DNA from: a virus
DNA length: 20,052 bases
IMG/VR virus record: IMGVR_UViG_3300044653_000013
Location: 1-20,052 of that record
Strand: one strand, 5' to 3'
Shown: one piece after another, positions 8,154 to 13,909 of the stretch
How positions within the stretch are numbered: position 1 is the stretch's first letter
Layout: each line of letters begins with the position of its first letter
Notes under the pieces: model-generated
The model's database searches: none
Seen by the model: only the letters and a program-made list of their open reading frames with translations
What the model was told of the DNA's origin: nothing
Made by a program: the position numbers and the translations under genes

Positions 8154-9741
8154 AGCCCAATACCTCCGGGTACTTCTTATTAGTCCAAACCCTAATACGT
8201 CTTGGAACCTTCAAGGCCGAAACATACTTCAAAGCTTCGTCTGTTGTTGGAGGCGCTTCTTTCACTCCCATGCGCTCTCTCCACCAGTTACGTGCTTTGA
8301 TTGCTGCGAAGCCTGTGTGCTCTAAACAAATCCATTCGCTAAACATCTGTAAACCACAAAAGTATGAAACCTTAATCATTGCCGGTCTTCCTGGCTTTTG
8401 CTTTCGATTGTATACCACTCGTTGAACTTCAAATTGACCGTAGATTGGCTCAACTTCTTGCCGTACCAATTCTTCAGTTCCGGCACTCTTTACCAGTTTT
8501 TCAACTTTAGGAAATTCAGCACCACAGGCACAACAAACCACAGCGCGAGCATGATTGTACACACCGCAACTATCACAAATACGAACCGGCGCAATCCCTG
8601 GTACGGCTCCTTTAATTCTTTTGCGAGGAAGAACAGGATCGTTGATAGGACCAAGGCGCGGAGTGTTTCTCGCAAAGTCGAGTACAAGGCAGTTCTCCTT
8701 TAACGTTGCTGGTGACGGTCGCGTACCTCGACCTAGCATCTGTACCCACAGATTAGTGCTCGCTGTGGGCCGGAGCATTAAGATAAAATCAATCGGTGGA
8801 TGATTAAATCCGGTTGTCAACTTCCCGTAATTAATGATGCACCGAATATCTCCGCGCTTAAATGCTTTAATACGTTCATCAGCAAGATCACCTTTTAGTT
8901 TTGAGTGAACTACCGCGCAATCAATGCCCAAACTGCTTAGGACGGTTTCGATGTGTTCCGCGTGTTCAATGCCAGATGCAAATGCGAGCCAACATTGTCT
9001 GTCGAATCCTTCTTCGACCGCCTCTTGACAAGCGGCGTAGGTGACAGACTCAATATCAACTGCGCGTTGTAATTGATCTTGGTTAAAGTCTCCCGCAACG
9101 ATCTTAACTGAGGACGTGTCAAGTTCAGTTTTCGTGCGTTTGGGAACGGGCGGAACGAGAAAACCTTCAGAGATGAGGCGGTTAAATCCTTGGAAGGTCG
9201 TGAGATCATAACAGATGTCGGTAAATAAACCGTCCTCCGTGAGTAATCCTTGTCCTGTTCGATACGGTGTTGCTGTGAAACCAATCACGCGAAGATGCGA
9301 ATTGATCGTCTTTAATCCTGTAATGACTTTTTGATAATTCGTGCCGTCTTTCGGTGAGATAAGATGGGCTTCGTCAACGAGCATAAGGTCACGATGACCA
9401 AACTTATCAATGCAATTGACCACACTTTGAACTCCCCCGTAAATAAGAGGAAAATGTGTATCCCGAGTGTTAAGCCCAGAGCTAAATATCCCAAGAGGAA
9501 CAGACGGCCATTGTTCACGAATGTCTTCTGCATTTTGTTCAATTAGCTCCTTTACGTGTGTCAAACAAATGATGCGTTGGCGCGGAAATCGCGTAAGCAC
9601 GTTCTTGCAGAACAGCGAGATAACTAAAGACTTCCCGGTTGCTGTGGGCAATGCGATAACTGGATTACCAATTCCACCTTTCTCGTAGTAATTCCAAATA
9701 GAAGCTTCAGCTTCGACTTGATACCAACGTGGAACGTGCAT
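8143..9741 (-). CDS. Superfamily 2 DEAH helicase with zinc ribbon, 532 aa
   Basis: This is an ATP-dependent SF2 helicase/translocase of the phage ResIII/SSL2-like type. Counting from the ATG at 9741: Q-motif-like 'RWYQVEAEA' near the N-terminus, Walker A PTATGKS (32-38), Walker B DEAH (123-126), motif III TATP (156-159), motif V 'KLTTGFNHPPIDFI', and motif VI QMLGRGTR (334-341). A zinc ribbon CxxC...CxxC follows (389-392 and 403-406). The ATG at 9741 is preferred over a TTG at 9801: it overlaps the preceding stop (TAATG) and places the conserved N-terminal motif at the usual distance, although the ribosome-binding site is weak. Family knowledge: such helicases remodel forks, D-loops or recombination intermediates. 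Being encoded with a polymerase, nuclease and Sak4-like ATPase fits replication/recombination. Confidence 0.93.
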   Translation of the reverse strand: MHVPRWYQVEAEASIWNYYEKGGIGNPVIALPTATGKSLVISLFCKNVLTRFPRQRIICLTHVKELIEQNAEDIREQWPSVPLGIFSSGLNTRDTHFPLIYGGVQSVVNCIDKFGHRDLMLVDEAHLISPKDGTNYQKVITGLKTINSHLRVIGFTATPYRTGQGLLTEDGLFTDICYDLTTFQGFNRLISEGFLVPPVPKRTKTELDTSSVKIVAGDFNQDQLQRAVDIESVTYAACQEAVEEGFDRQCWLAFASGIEHAEHIETVLSSLGIDCAVVHSKLKGDLADERIKAFKRGDIRCIINYGKLTTGFNHPPIDFILMLRPTASTNLWVQMLGRGTRPSPATLKENCLVLDFARNTPRLGPINDPVLPRKRIKGAVPGIAPVRICDSCGVYNHARAVVCCACGAEFPKVEKLVKSAGTEELVRQEVEPIYGQFEVQRVVYNRKQKPGRPAMIKVSYFCGLQMFSEWICLEHTGFAAIKARNWWRERMGVKEAPPTTDEALKYVSALKVPRRIRVWTNKKYPEVLGYEY

Positions 9742-9896
9742 TAGTAAATGAATCCAATTATGAAATAGCGTACTATACCTTTTTGTTCTGCCGTTGCCCA
9801 AATTTGCTTACGTTGCGGGTATAGAAGGAAATAGCCGTCCCAGTTCCATACCCATCCTTCGGTATATGCGTAATGCAATCGAATGAAAGGTTTCAT
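9741..9896 (-). CDS. Small Trp/Tyr-rich protein, 51 aa
   Basis: The ATG at 9896-9894 overlaps the TGA of the preceding gene (ATGA). The TAA at 9743-9741 overlaps the helicase ATG (TAATG). The product starts MKPFIRLHYAYTEGWVWNWD and ends IVRYFIIGFIY; it is aromatic-rich with a hydrophobic C-terminus. An in-frame ATG four codons earlier (9908) is an alternative start. The double overlap and clean filling of an otherwise empty gap make this a real gene in my view. Overlapping frames on the same strand (a 68-aa frame at 9808-10014) lack this fit. No family is recognised. Confidence 0.6.
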   Translation of the reverse strand: MKPFIRLHYAYTEGWVWNWDGYFLLYPQRKQIWATAEQKGIVRYFIIGFIY

Positions 9897-10132
9897 TTGT
9901 TCGTCCATTGTATTTTTGAAAAGATAAATTTAATAGGGCGGTTACGGAGTGCGTTAACGGCTTCATTAACTGTAGCAATAGCATGATTAAATGACCAACC
10001 AGCCGTAACAGCATCGGTCATAAATTGTCGAAGATCGGCAACCATTCCGCGAGCATAACAATGCTCTATTACATATTCCAACGGAAGGCCGTAAGTATCA
10101 ACAAATAAGAAAGCTTGCTTAAAAGTTTTCAT
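9893..10132 (-). CDS. Hypothetical phage protein, 79 aa
   Basis: A small protein, largely alpha-helical by eye (YVIEHCYARGMVADLRQFMTDAV, HAIATVNEAVNALR), of a kind common in phage replication operons. I recognise no family. The start at 10132 is preceded by a GGGAAAG/GTGAG stretch that can serve as Shine-Dalgarno sequence, and it lies 14 bases inside the upstream gene. The stop overlaps the next ATG. Confidence 0.65.
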   Translation of the reverse strand: MKTFKQAFLFVDTYGLPLEYVIEHCYARGMVADLRQFMTDAVTAGWSFNHAIATVNEAVNALRNRPIKFIFSKIQWTNK

Positions 10133-10340
10133 CGTTGCTCACTTTCCCAACCACGTAGCCAATTAAGATGGGCTTAAATTTAATTTGTTTGAATGCATGG
10201 CGTATTTCCCAATAAGAATCCTGACTTGGGTAAGCGTAAACTAATCCCGTTTTTCGCTCATTCGGAGATGGATTCAACGGGACGAACATTCGCACGCGAA
10301 TACGTTTCCAAAGCGTTACCGTGTCGCTATCTGTTGCCAT
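10119..10340 (-). CDS. Hypothetical phage protein, 73 aa
   Basis: The start is set at the ATG at 10340, because AAAGGA lies 8 bases before it. An in-frame ATG at 10349 has that same purine tract pressed directly against it and is less likely. The gene begins within the 3' end of the nuclease gene (25-base overlap). The product begins MATDSDTVTLWKRIRVRMF, with further beta-like segments (TGLVYAY, PILIGYVVGKV). No family is recognised. Confidence 0.65.
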   Translation of the reverse strand: MATDSDTVTLWKRIRVRMFVPLNPSPNERKTGLVYAYPSQDSYWEIRHAFKQIKFKPILIGYVVGKVSNDENF

Positions 10341-11233
10341 GCTTCGCATCCTTTCGGTATTTCATCAGGTGGAATGATTGCGTTCCAATGCCCACAATGC
10401 CATTGCTTTTCTGGCATTGGAGTAGCCTGAACACAGCTTCGACAGTTCTTTATTGCAGGTTCTCCAAAGTGACAAATCGGTCGTGCAGCACACATCTTAC
10501 ATTTCCAAAATGACGGTAGCTCGCTAAGGCGCGGCGGTGGAAATGTAGAACGGATAATTGCTTCGGCGCGTTCCGTTTGCTGATTCGCCAATGACCAATC
10601 AAGTTCAACGAGTTCAATGTTAAGATCGTCGTTTTCTTTATTGACTGCGATATAAAGGCAGTAATGAATGTTCATCCGGCTACCATAAACTGATGCCTGA
10701 ATGAAATGCATTGGTTTTTCTTTCTGAACTCCACTGCCCAATAGAATGTTAAAGCGTTCATCTTTTTGCGTTTTGATCTCTAACAGGATCGGAGGAAACT
10801 TACCGTAGCGTTCGGGTAGGGCGGCAACGCCATCGCCTGATCCTCCACCATGTCCACTCGCAAATGCGATATGGAATTGCTTTCCGTCAACATCAACTTG
10901 CTTAACTAAAAAGCCTACGCCAGTGAGCCATTCAATAACGCGATTCTCTTCAAGGTGTCCTCGTTGAAAAAGCCGCTGCATTCGACCACTAAATACTTCC
11001 CGAAACATCCAACGAAAACTAAACCACAAATAGCGGTCACATTCGTGACCAATGATGCTTGCACCCAAATGAGTACGCGGACCATCGTCATACTGTTTTT
11101 GGCACCATTCGTCAATATCTTTTTGAATTCGTTCCGCAAGCGCATCACGACCGGCGAACGTTTCAATGTCAAATGATCGACATTCGTCATCGCTTGGAGA
11201 ACTAATTTTAACGAGTTTGTTTTGTTTAATCAT
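10316..11233 (-). CDS. PD-(D/E)XK nuclease, Cas4/RecB type, probable Fe-S protein, 305 aa
   Basis: The nuclease core is visible: 'GDGVAAL' with D134, 'ILLEIKT' with E152 and K154 (the D...ExK signature), and QASVY (Q179, Y183), the RecB-family QxxxY motif. Four cysteines are placed as in Cas4/AddB Fe-S nucleases: C65 (GHECDRY) in the N-terminal helical part, and C245, C248 and C254 (WKCKMCAARPICH) after the core. Additional C264, C267 and C280 could bind a second metal. Family knowledge: such enzymes degrade or resect DNA ends, often 5'-3', to make recombinogenic ssDNA. Placed between the DUF669 and helicase genes, it probably supplies end-processing for phage recombination-dependent replication. 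The ATG at 11233 has no strong Shine-Dalgarno sequence. There is no cas1/cas2 nearby, so a CRISPR adaptation role is not indicated. Confidence 0.88.
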   Translation of the reverse strand: MIKQNKLVKISSPSDDECRSFDIETFAGRDALAERIQKDIDEWCQKQYDDGPRTHLGASIIGHECDRYLWFSFRWMFREVFSGRMQRLFQRGHLEENRVIEWLTGVGFLVKQVDVDGKQFHIAFASGHGGGSGDGVAALPERYGKFPPILLEIKTQKDERFNILLGSGVQKEKPMHFIQASVYGSRMNIHYCLYIAVNKENDDLNIELVELDWSLANQQTERAEAIIRSTFPPPRLSELPSFWKCKMCAARPICHFGEPAIKNCRSCVQATPMPEKQWHCGHWNAIIPPDEIPKGCEAWQQIATR

Positions 11234-11324
11234 GGAATGAAATTAAAAGGGAATTGACCCACTCGCCAATCCCCTTCACCATCCTTCTGACGTGCTTGAG
11301 ACTCACGTTAAAAGGAACGATCTT
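11234..11324 (-). other. 91-base gap with an 18-codon micro-ORF of uncertain reality
   Basis: This is one of the few gaps in the operon. A frame from ATG at 11282 (MVKGIGEWVNSLLISFHD) ends in a TAA at 11228-11226, just inside the nuclease gene, and could couple translation to that weakly signalled start. The AGAAGG lies immediately against the ATG, which is not a normal spacing, so I do not call it a gene. No convincing terminator or promoter is seen. Confidence 0.25.
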
Positions 11325-11978
11325 TTACCGTGCCCACGCTGGACGTTCGGTTGCTGCGGGTGCGGCTGGTGCTCCGCCCCAGACTGGCGCTGCGGGTGCA
11401 GTCGGTGCCGTCGGTCCTGGCGCTGTCCATGCTGGCGCTGCCTGTGCTGGCGGTCCCCATGAAGGAGCTGGTGCGGTCGGTGCCGGAGCCGTAGGCGAGG
11501 GTGGTCCCCATGCCGGTGCTGCGGTTACTTGCGCGATAGGCGCGGCGGGAGGATACGCTGTGGTGCCAGCTTTGCCCGGAGCGTTACCGTCAATATCCTT
11601 CACGCCAAAGACCTTGGTATATTGCGGGTTCTCAAGCTGTGGTCCGAGAATAGCAATAAATGGAATGTTGTGTAGCTGCCGCGTGTCAGAAACGTTGAAT
11701 TGCTTCGTTACGTGGCAGATTGCGGAAAGTTCGCGGCGAGCGATGTCACAAGCTTGCTGACTCGCATTGAACAAGTTAAGCCCATACTGAATCTTGCGAT
11801 TCAGTTGTGCCCCTGGATCGAGAATTTGCAGTTGAAAGACTAGCCTTCCTCCCGTTTTGTCTTTCGTCTCAACAGGCTCGCTATCGGTGATTACTACATG
11901 ATAGTCACCCATTGGAGGCGGCGGAGCAAAGCTTGAAGGGTCAACTTGTCGTGCGTCGAATGGTTGTTGAAATTGCAT
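11325..11978 (-). CDS. DUF669 family phage protein (putative ssDNA-binding) with Ala/Pro/Trp-rich tail, 217 aa
   Basis: Residues about 23-115 match the DUF669 pattern found in many phage recombination modules: GDYHVVITDSEPVETKDKTGG, LVFQLQILD, RKIQYGLNLFNASQQACDIARREL and 'LSAIC'. The family commonly sits beside Sak4-like or AAA ATPases and is thought to bind DNA, though a biochemical role is not settled. Residues about 138-217 form an 80-residue low-complexity tail of Ala, Pro, Thr and Gly punctuated by Trp157, 174, 184, 200 and 215. It has no acidic SSB tip. The start at 11978 is chosen over an upstream TTG because AAAGGAG stands 6 bases before this ATG. The tail is visibly more GC-rich than the body of the gene. 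Confidence 0.8.
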   Translation of the reverse strand: MQFQQPFDARQVDPSSFAPPPPMGDYHVVITDSEPVETKDKTGGRLVFQLQILDPGAQLNRKIQYGLNLFNASQQACDIARRELSAICHVTKQFNVSDTRQLHNIPFIAILGPQLENPQYTKVFGVKDIDGNAPGKAGTTAYPPAAPIAQVTAAPAWGPPSPTAPAPTAPAPSWGPPAQAAPAWTAPGPTAPTAPAAPVWGGAPAAPAATERPAWAR

Positions 11979-11984
11979 TTGTTT

Positions 11985-11991
11985 CTCCTTT
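11985..11991 (-). promoter_or_regulatory. Shine-Dalgarno AAAGGAG deciding the DUF669 start
   Basis: A consensus AAAGGAG on the minus strand lies 6 bases before the ATG at 11978. It rules against the longer TTG-initiated frame that overlaps the ATPase stop. Confidence 0.75.
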
Positions 11992-11998
11992 GTGAAAT

Positions 11999-12673
11999 TC
12001 AAAACCCTAAAATCTTCTTAAATACGACTGTCAAATCCGGCTGTTCAAACTCTTCAAGCATACCGCTGCGATCTCTCGCCGCGTGCTGAAAAGTGGTCTT
12101 CGTGCAAAGACAACGATAACGTGGATCGCCGGGATGCTGAATCATCCGAAAGACTTCATCAAAGAAATATGGAAGTTGTGGACCAAGTTTTTGTCCCGGC
12201 ATCATCGGACGATAACGTGTAATACCTGTATCTTCTTCCTTTGTCCATTCTTCTTTCGCTACCACGACTACGCTTTTCCCCGGCATATCGCGGAACCACC
12301 GAACACGTTCAATAACTTTGTCGATAATTTCGCCAAATGCCTTTCTCGGGTCTTTCGTCTTTCGCTTCTCTTCAGCTAAACAAGTTTCGGCGATCTCAGA
12401 AACGCTGTCTAAGCCATACGTGTAAAACTGTTTCGCTTCGGACGATTGAACAATCCAGCGCATAGCATCATCCAATCCGGCGATGCTCTTAACTTCGATG
12501 TAAGGAACGTGCTGGCGTCGAAGTGAAAGTAAACCATTCTCTGCGCTTATGATGACCGGCAACGGGGCCGTCGCTAAAAGAGGCGTCTTGCCTATGCCAT
12601 ATTGACCATACAGCATAACCTTGATACCATCGCGTAGCGGATCGGCTCCGTCGGTATATTGAAGTTGAATCAT
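11999..12673 (-). CDS. Sak4-like / AAA_24 phage P-loop ATPase, 224 aa
   Basis: A RecA-type phage nucleotide-binding protein. Walker A GQYGIGKT occupies residues 23-30. The Sak4/AAA_24 features follow: 'PVIISAENGLLSLRR', a 'FYTYGLDSVSEI' strand with the Walker B-like D89-S90, and 'SVVVVAKEEW' near 134-143. The end, 'YRCLCTKTTFQHAARDRSG', resembles the C-terminal region of this family. Family knowledge: Sak4 proteins promote single-strand annealing and recombination and are often beside a DUF669 or SSB gene, as here. The start at 12673 is chosen because it overlaps the TGA of the 39-aa ORF (ATGA). A frame extending to 12838 would overlap that ORF and lacks a ribosome site. Lengths near 220-280 aa are usual. 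Confidence 0.85.
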   Translation of the reverse strand: MIQLQYTDGADPLRDGIKVMLYGQYGIGKTPLLATAPLPVIISAENGLLSLRRQHVPYIEVKSIAGLDDAMRWIVQSSEAKQFYTYGLDSVSEIAETCLAEEKRKTKDPRKAFGEIIDKVIERVRWFRDMPGKSVVVVAKEEWTKEEDTGITRYRPMMPGQKLGPQLPYFFDEVFRMIQHPGDPRYRCLCTKTTFQHAARDRSGMLEEFEQPDLTVVFKKILGF

Positions 12674-12789
12674 CCTTTCCCCATTTGTTCTGTAGCTTTC
12701 ACGACGAGCGCCGTCAACGCCTTCAAGAATAGTGCAAGTTCCGTTTGCCAACTTGACGCGGGCGTTGCGACATACGATTGATCGTCCAT
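12670..12789 (-). CDS. 39-aa micro-protein preceding the Sak4-like ATPase
   Basis: A strong AAAGGAG sits 7 bases before the ATG at 12789, directly after the stop of the upstream gene. The TGA overlaps the ATPase ATG (ATGA). The product is MDDQSYVATPASSWQTELAL followed by an amphipathic segment FLKALTALVVKATEQMGKG. The ribosome-binding site and precise overlaps at both ends argue for real translation. I recognise no family; a helical partner or regulator of the ATPase is a guess based on coupling. Confidence 0.65.
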   Translation of the reverse strand: MDDQSYVATPASSWQTELALFLKALTALVVKATEQMGKG

Positions 12790-12796
12790 AAGGAAA

Positions 12797-12803
12797 CTCC
12801 TTT
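12797..12803 (-). promoter_or_regulatory. Shine-Dalgarno AAAGGAG of the 39-aa ORF
   Basis: A consensus ribosome site 7 bases before the ATG at 12789. It also explains why the long frame starting at 12838 is not the true ATPase start. Confidence 0.75.
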
Positions 12804-13331
12804 CTAAAAACCCTCTTTGAACGAAACACCGTCTTCAATGACAGTCGCGCCAGCTTCCACAGTGGGCGGTGGAGGGGTTTTTTCTTTTGGTGGAATTAGT
12901 TCAAGAACCGGCATTCCCGGCTTGACAGTCGTGGCGGCTGCAATCAAGGCGTTCAGCGCCGGATGTTGCTCTGCGAGCTTGAGAACTTCGCGGTACGCTG
13001 TCACAGAAAGTTCCGGCTTCCATTTCACAAGAGACTGTGCAATGCCAGGATCAATCGCAGCGACGGCACTCAAAAGCGCTTCCATTTGACCGGACTGGTT
13101 AGTTGCTGAATAATTCATACTCTTCGTCGCCTTAAGTCGATAGTCCCAACCGATGTCAATTGACTCAGTTCCTTCCAGCTTCGTTGCCGTAAAATTCATC
13201 TCGACAAGTTTGACACGCAATTGATTCTCTTTACTTTTCACTTCGGCCAATTGGGAAGAAGCTTGAACCCAATCGGTAATCAACTGAGTCGTATCTTTGT
13301 CAAGATCAACTTTTGCTATTTTCTTCGGCAT
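12804..13331 (-). CDS. Conserved phage protein of unknown function (coiled-coil N-terminus), 175 aa
   Basis: The N-terminal ~45 residues (DTTQLITDWVQASSQLAEVKSKENQLRVKLVEM) are predicted helical or coiled-coil. The core ends with 'SLVKWKPELSVTAYREVLKLAEQHPALNALIAAATTVKPGMPVLELIPPK'. The WKPELS..Y and kPg.P.LELIPPK patterns recur in small phage proteins encoded near DUF669/Sak4 or RecT-like recombination genes, but I know no established function. The C-terminal ~25 residues are Pro/Thr/Val-rich and end with an acidic patch. The start ATG at 13331 has GGAG about 9 bases upstream and overlaps the preceding gene by 16 bases. It is probably a recombination or replication accessory protein (inference). 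Confidence 0.75.
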   Translation of the reverse strand: MPKKIAKVDLDKDTTQLITDWVQASSQLAEVKSKENQLRVKLVEMNFTATKLEGTESIDIGWDYRLKATKSMNYSATNQSGQMEALLSAVAAIDPGIAQSLVKWKPELSVTAYREVLKLAEQHPALNALIAAATTVKPGMPVLELIPPKEKTPPPPTVEAGATVIEDGVSFKEGF

Positions 13332-13525
13332 AATTTCTTCTCCAAACTCGAGTCTTTTGATTGAATTCTACGATTGCGAATGGCATTTTGCTGCAACCGG
13401 CGGCCTTTAGCTTTGGCGGAAGATGTTTTCAATTCCCGCTCCTCAATACCGATTCCGGCGGCGCACGCGGCGCAATGCGGGTTACGCGCACCGGCGTGGG
13501 ACCAAGTTCCGTGGTTCACGCGCAT
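13316..13525 (-). CDS. Small basic protein with one CxxC, first gene of the replication operon, 69 aa
   Basis: The ATG at 13525 has TTTAGGAG eight bases upstream, a good ribosome site. The product has 'NPHCAACAAGIG' (CxxC, with His nearby) and then a strongly basic C-terminal half (KGRRLQQNAIRNRRIQ, KKLCRRK). A half zinc finger or nucleic-acid-binding role is possible, but only one CxxC pair is present. No family is recognised. It lies just downstream of a structured leader and the divergent promoter region, so it would be the first product of the operon. Confidence 0.6.
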   Translation of the reverse strand: MRVNHGTWSHAGARNPHCAACAAGIGIEERELKTSSAKAKGRRLQQNAIRNRRIQSKDSSLEKKLCRRK

Positions 13526-13545
13526 TACGAAATCTCCTAAAGAAT

Positions 13546-13570
13546 GGGGCGGCGCGGACTCAACCGCCCC
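13546..13570 (-). promoter_or_regulatory. GC-rich hairpin in the leader of the replication operon
   Basis: A perfect 7-base inverted repeat, GGGGCGG (13546-13552) and CCGCCCC (13564-13570), with an 11-base loop, lies just upstream of the AGGAG of the first gene. A second copy of GGGGCG occurs further 5' on the transcript (from GGCGGGGCG around 13580-13588) and could compete for the same CCGCCCC arm. It lacks a U-run, so it is not a standard terminator. Confidence 0.4.
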
Positions 13571-13592
13571 GTTGTGGGACGCCCCGCCATGA

Positions 13593-13622
13593 ACATTACG
13601 CGGAGATGCCCGAATTTGTCAA
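13593..13622 (-). promoter_or_regulatory. Candidate sigma70 promoter for the replication operon
   Basis: On the minus strand a perfect -35 TTGACA (13622-13617) is followed after 18 bases by TAATGT (13598-13593), a mediocre -10. Transcription would start near 13586 and give a leader of about 60 bases before the 13525 start. A second possible -35, CTGACA, lies further upstream (13669-13664). Confidence 0.4.
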
Positions 13623-13647
13623 GAAAAAAATCACGAATATTTTTACC

Positions 13648-13676
13648 TTGACGAAATTTTATTTGTCAGGTATGTT
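13648..13676 (+). promoter_or_regulatory. Sigma70-like promoter of the HTH regulator (leaderless transcript)
   Basis: TTGACG (13648-13653) is separated by exactly 17 bases from TATGTT (13671-13676). The expected start of transcription (7-9 bases past the -10) falls at 13683-13685, on the GTG start of the HTH gene, which has no Shine-Dalgarno sequence. A leaderless mRNA is therefore likely, as known for lambda cI from PRM. Confidence 0.6.
13649..13668. promoter_or_regulatory. Candidate operator, inverted repeat TGACRAA-N6-TTTGTCA
   Basis: Half-sites TGACGAA (13649-13655) and TTTGTCA (13662-13668) form an imperfect (6 of 7) inverted repeat around a 6-base centre. It overlaps the -35 and spacer of the plus promoter. 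A third half-site TTTGTCA occurs at 13615-13621, on the -35 of the minus promoter. The HTH protein encoded downstream is the natural candidate ligand. Confidence 0.45.
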
Positions 13677-13684
13677 CCCTATCG

Positions 13685-13909
13685 GTGTACCAGAAAAACC
13701 CTAATGTTCCCGCGTCTCTTCTCTATAATCGCACGATAGAGTTGTTGAAGTATCGTCCTGTTACGCTCAAACTCACACAGATCAGTAAGGATACCGGCTT
13801 ACCTGTGGGTTGGCTCGCTTCGATCCTTAATCGCTCCGACATCAGCCCATCAGTTCATCGCATTGAACTTCTGTACACCTATTTAAGTGGCAAATCGTTG
13901 GAACTATAA
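13685..13909 (+). CDS. Small Cro/CI-like helix-turn-helix DNA-binding protein, 74 aa
   Basis: A compact helix-turn-helix lies at about residues 31-50 (TQISKDTGLPVGWLASILNR). Helix one is preceded by 'TIELLKYRPVTLKL'. It is followed by 'SPSVHRIELLYTYLSGKS', the closing helix typical of small phage HTH proteins of the Cro/XRE-like type. The start is GTG at 13685, the only plausible in-frame initiation codon; it has no ribosome site and lies at the predicted transcription start. The stop is directly followed by the ATG of the primase gene (TAAATG). A likely role is repression or autoregulation at the divergent promoter region. Whether it controls lysogeny or only early gene timing cannot be told. 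Confidence 0.75.
   Translation: MYQKNPNVPASLLYNRTIELLKYRPVTLKLTQISKDTGLPVGWLASILNRSDISPSVHRIELLYTYLSGKSLEL

Larger units (their letters stand above)
13526..13684. promoter_or_regulatory. Divergent control region between the replication operon and the HTH/primase operon
   Basis: This 159-base gap separates oppositely transcribed units and contains no supported gene; the overlapping plus-strand frames here are shadows. It holds a plus promoter at 13648-13676, a possible operator at 13649-13668, a minus promoter at 13593-13622 and a GC-rich leader hairpin at 13546-13570. This is the layout expected for a Cro/CI-like switch. Confidence 0.7.

Noticed and set aside
9808-10014. 68-aa minus-strand frame
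   Set aside because: It overlaps two better supported coupled genes and has no ribosome site; the 51-aa frame fits the overlaps on both sides.
10316-11233. CRISPR adaptation role for the Cas4-like nuclease
   Set aside because: There is no cas1, cas2 or repeat-spacer array in the window; the neighbours are phage recombination genes.
11254-11760. 168-aa plus-strand frame rich in Gly/Ala/Val
   Set aside because: It is the antisense reading of the Ala/Pro-rich DUF669 tail; low-complexity GC-rich sequence leaves all frames open, and there is no ribosome site.
13374-13704. Two plus-strand frames (72 and 93 aa) in the divergent region
   Set aside because: They are antisense to the CxxC gene and cross the promoter and hairpin structure; there is no ribosome site or conserved motif.
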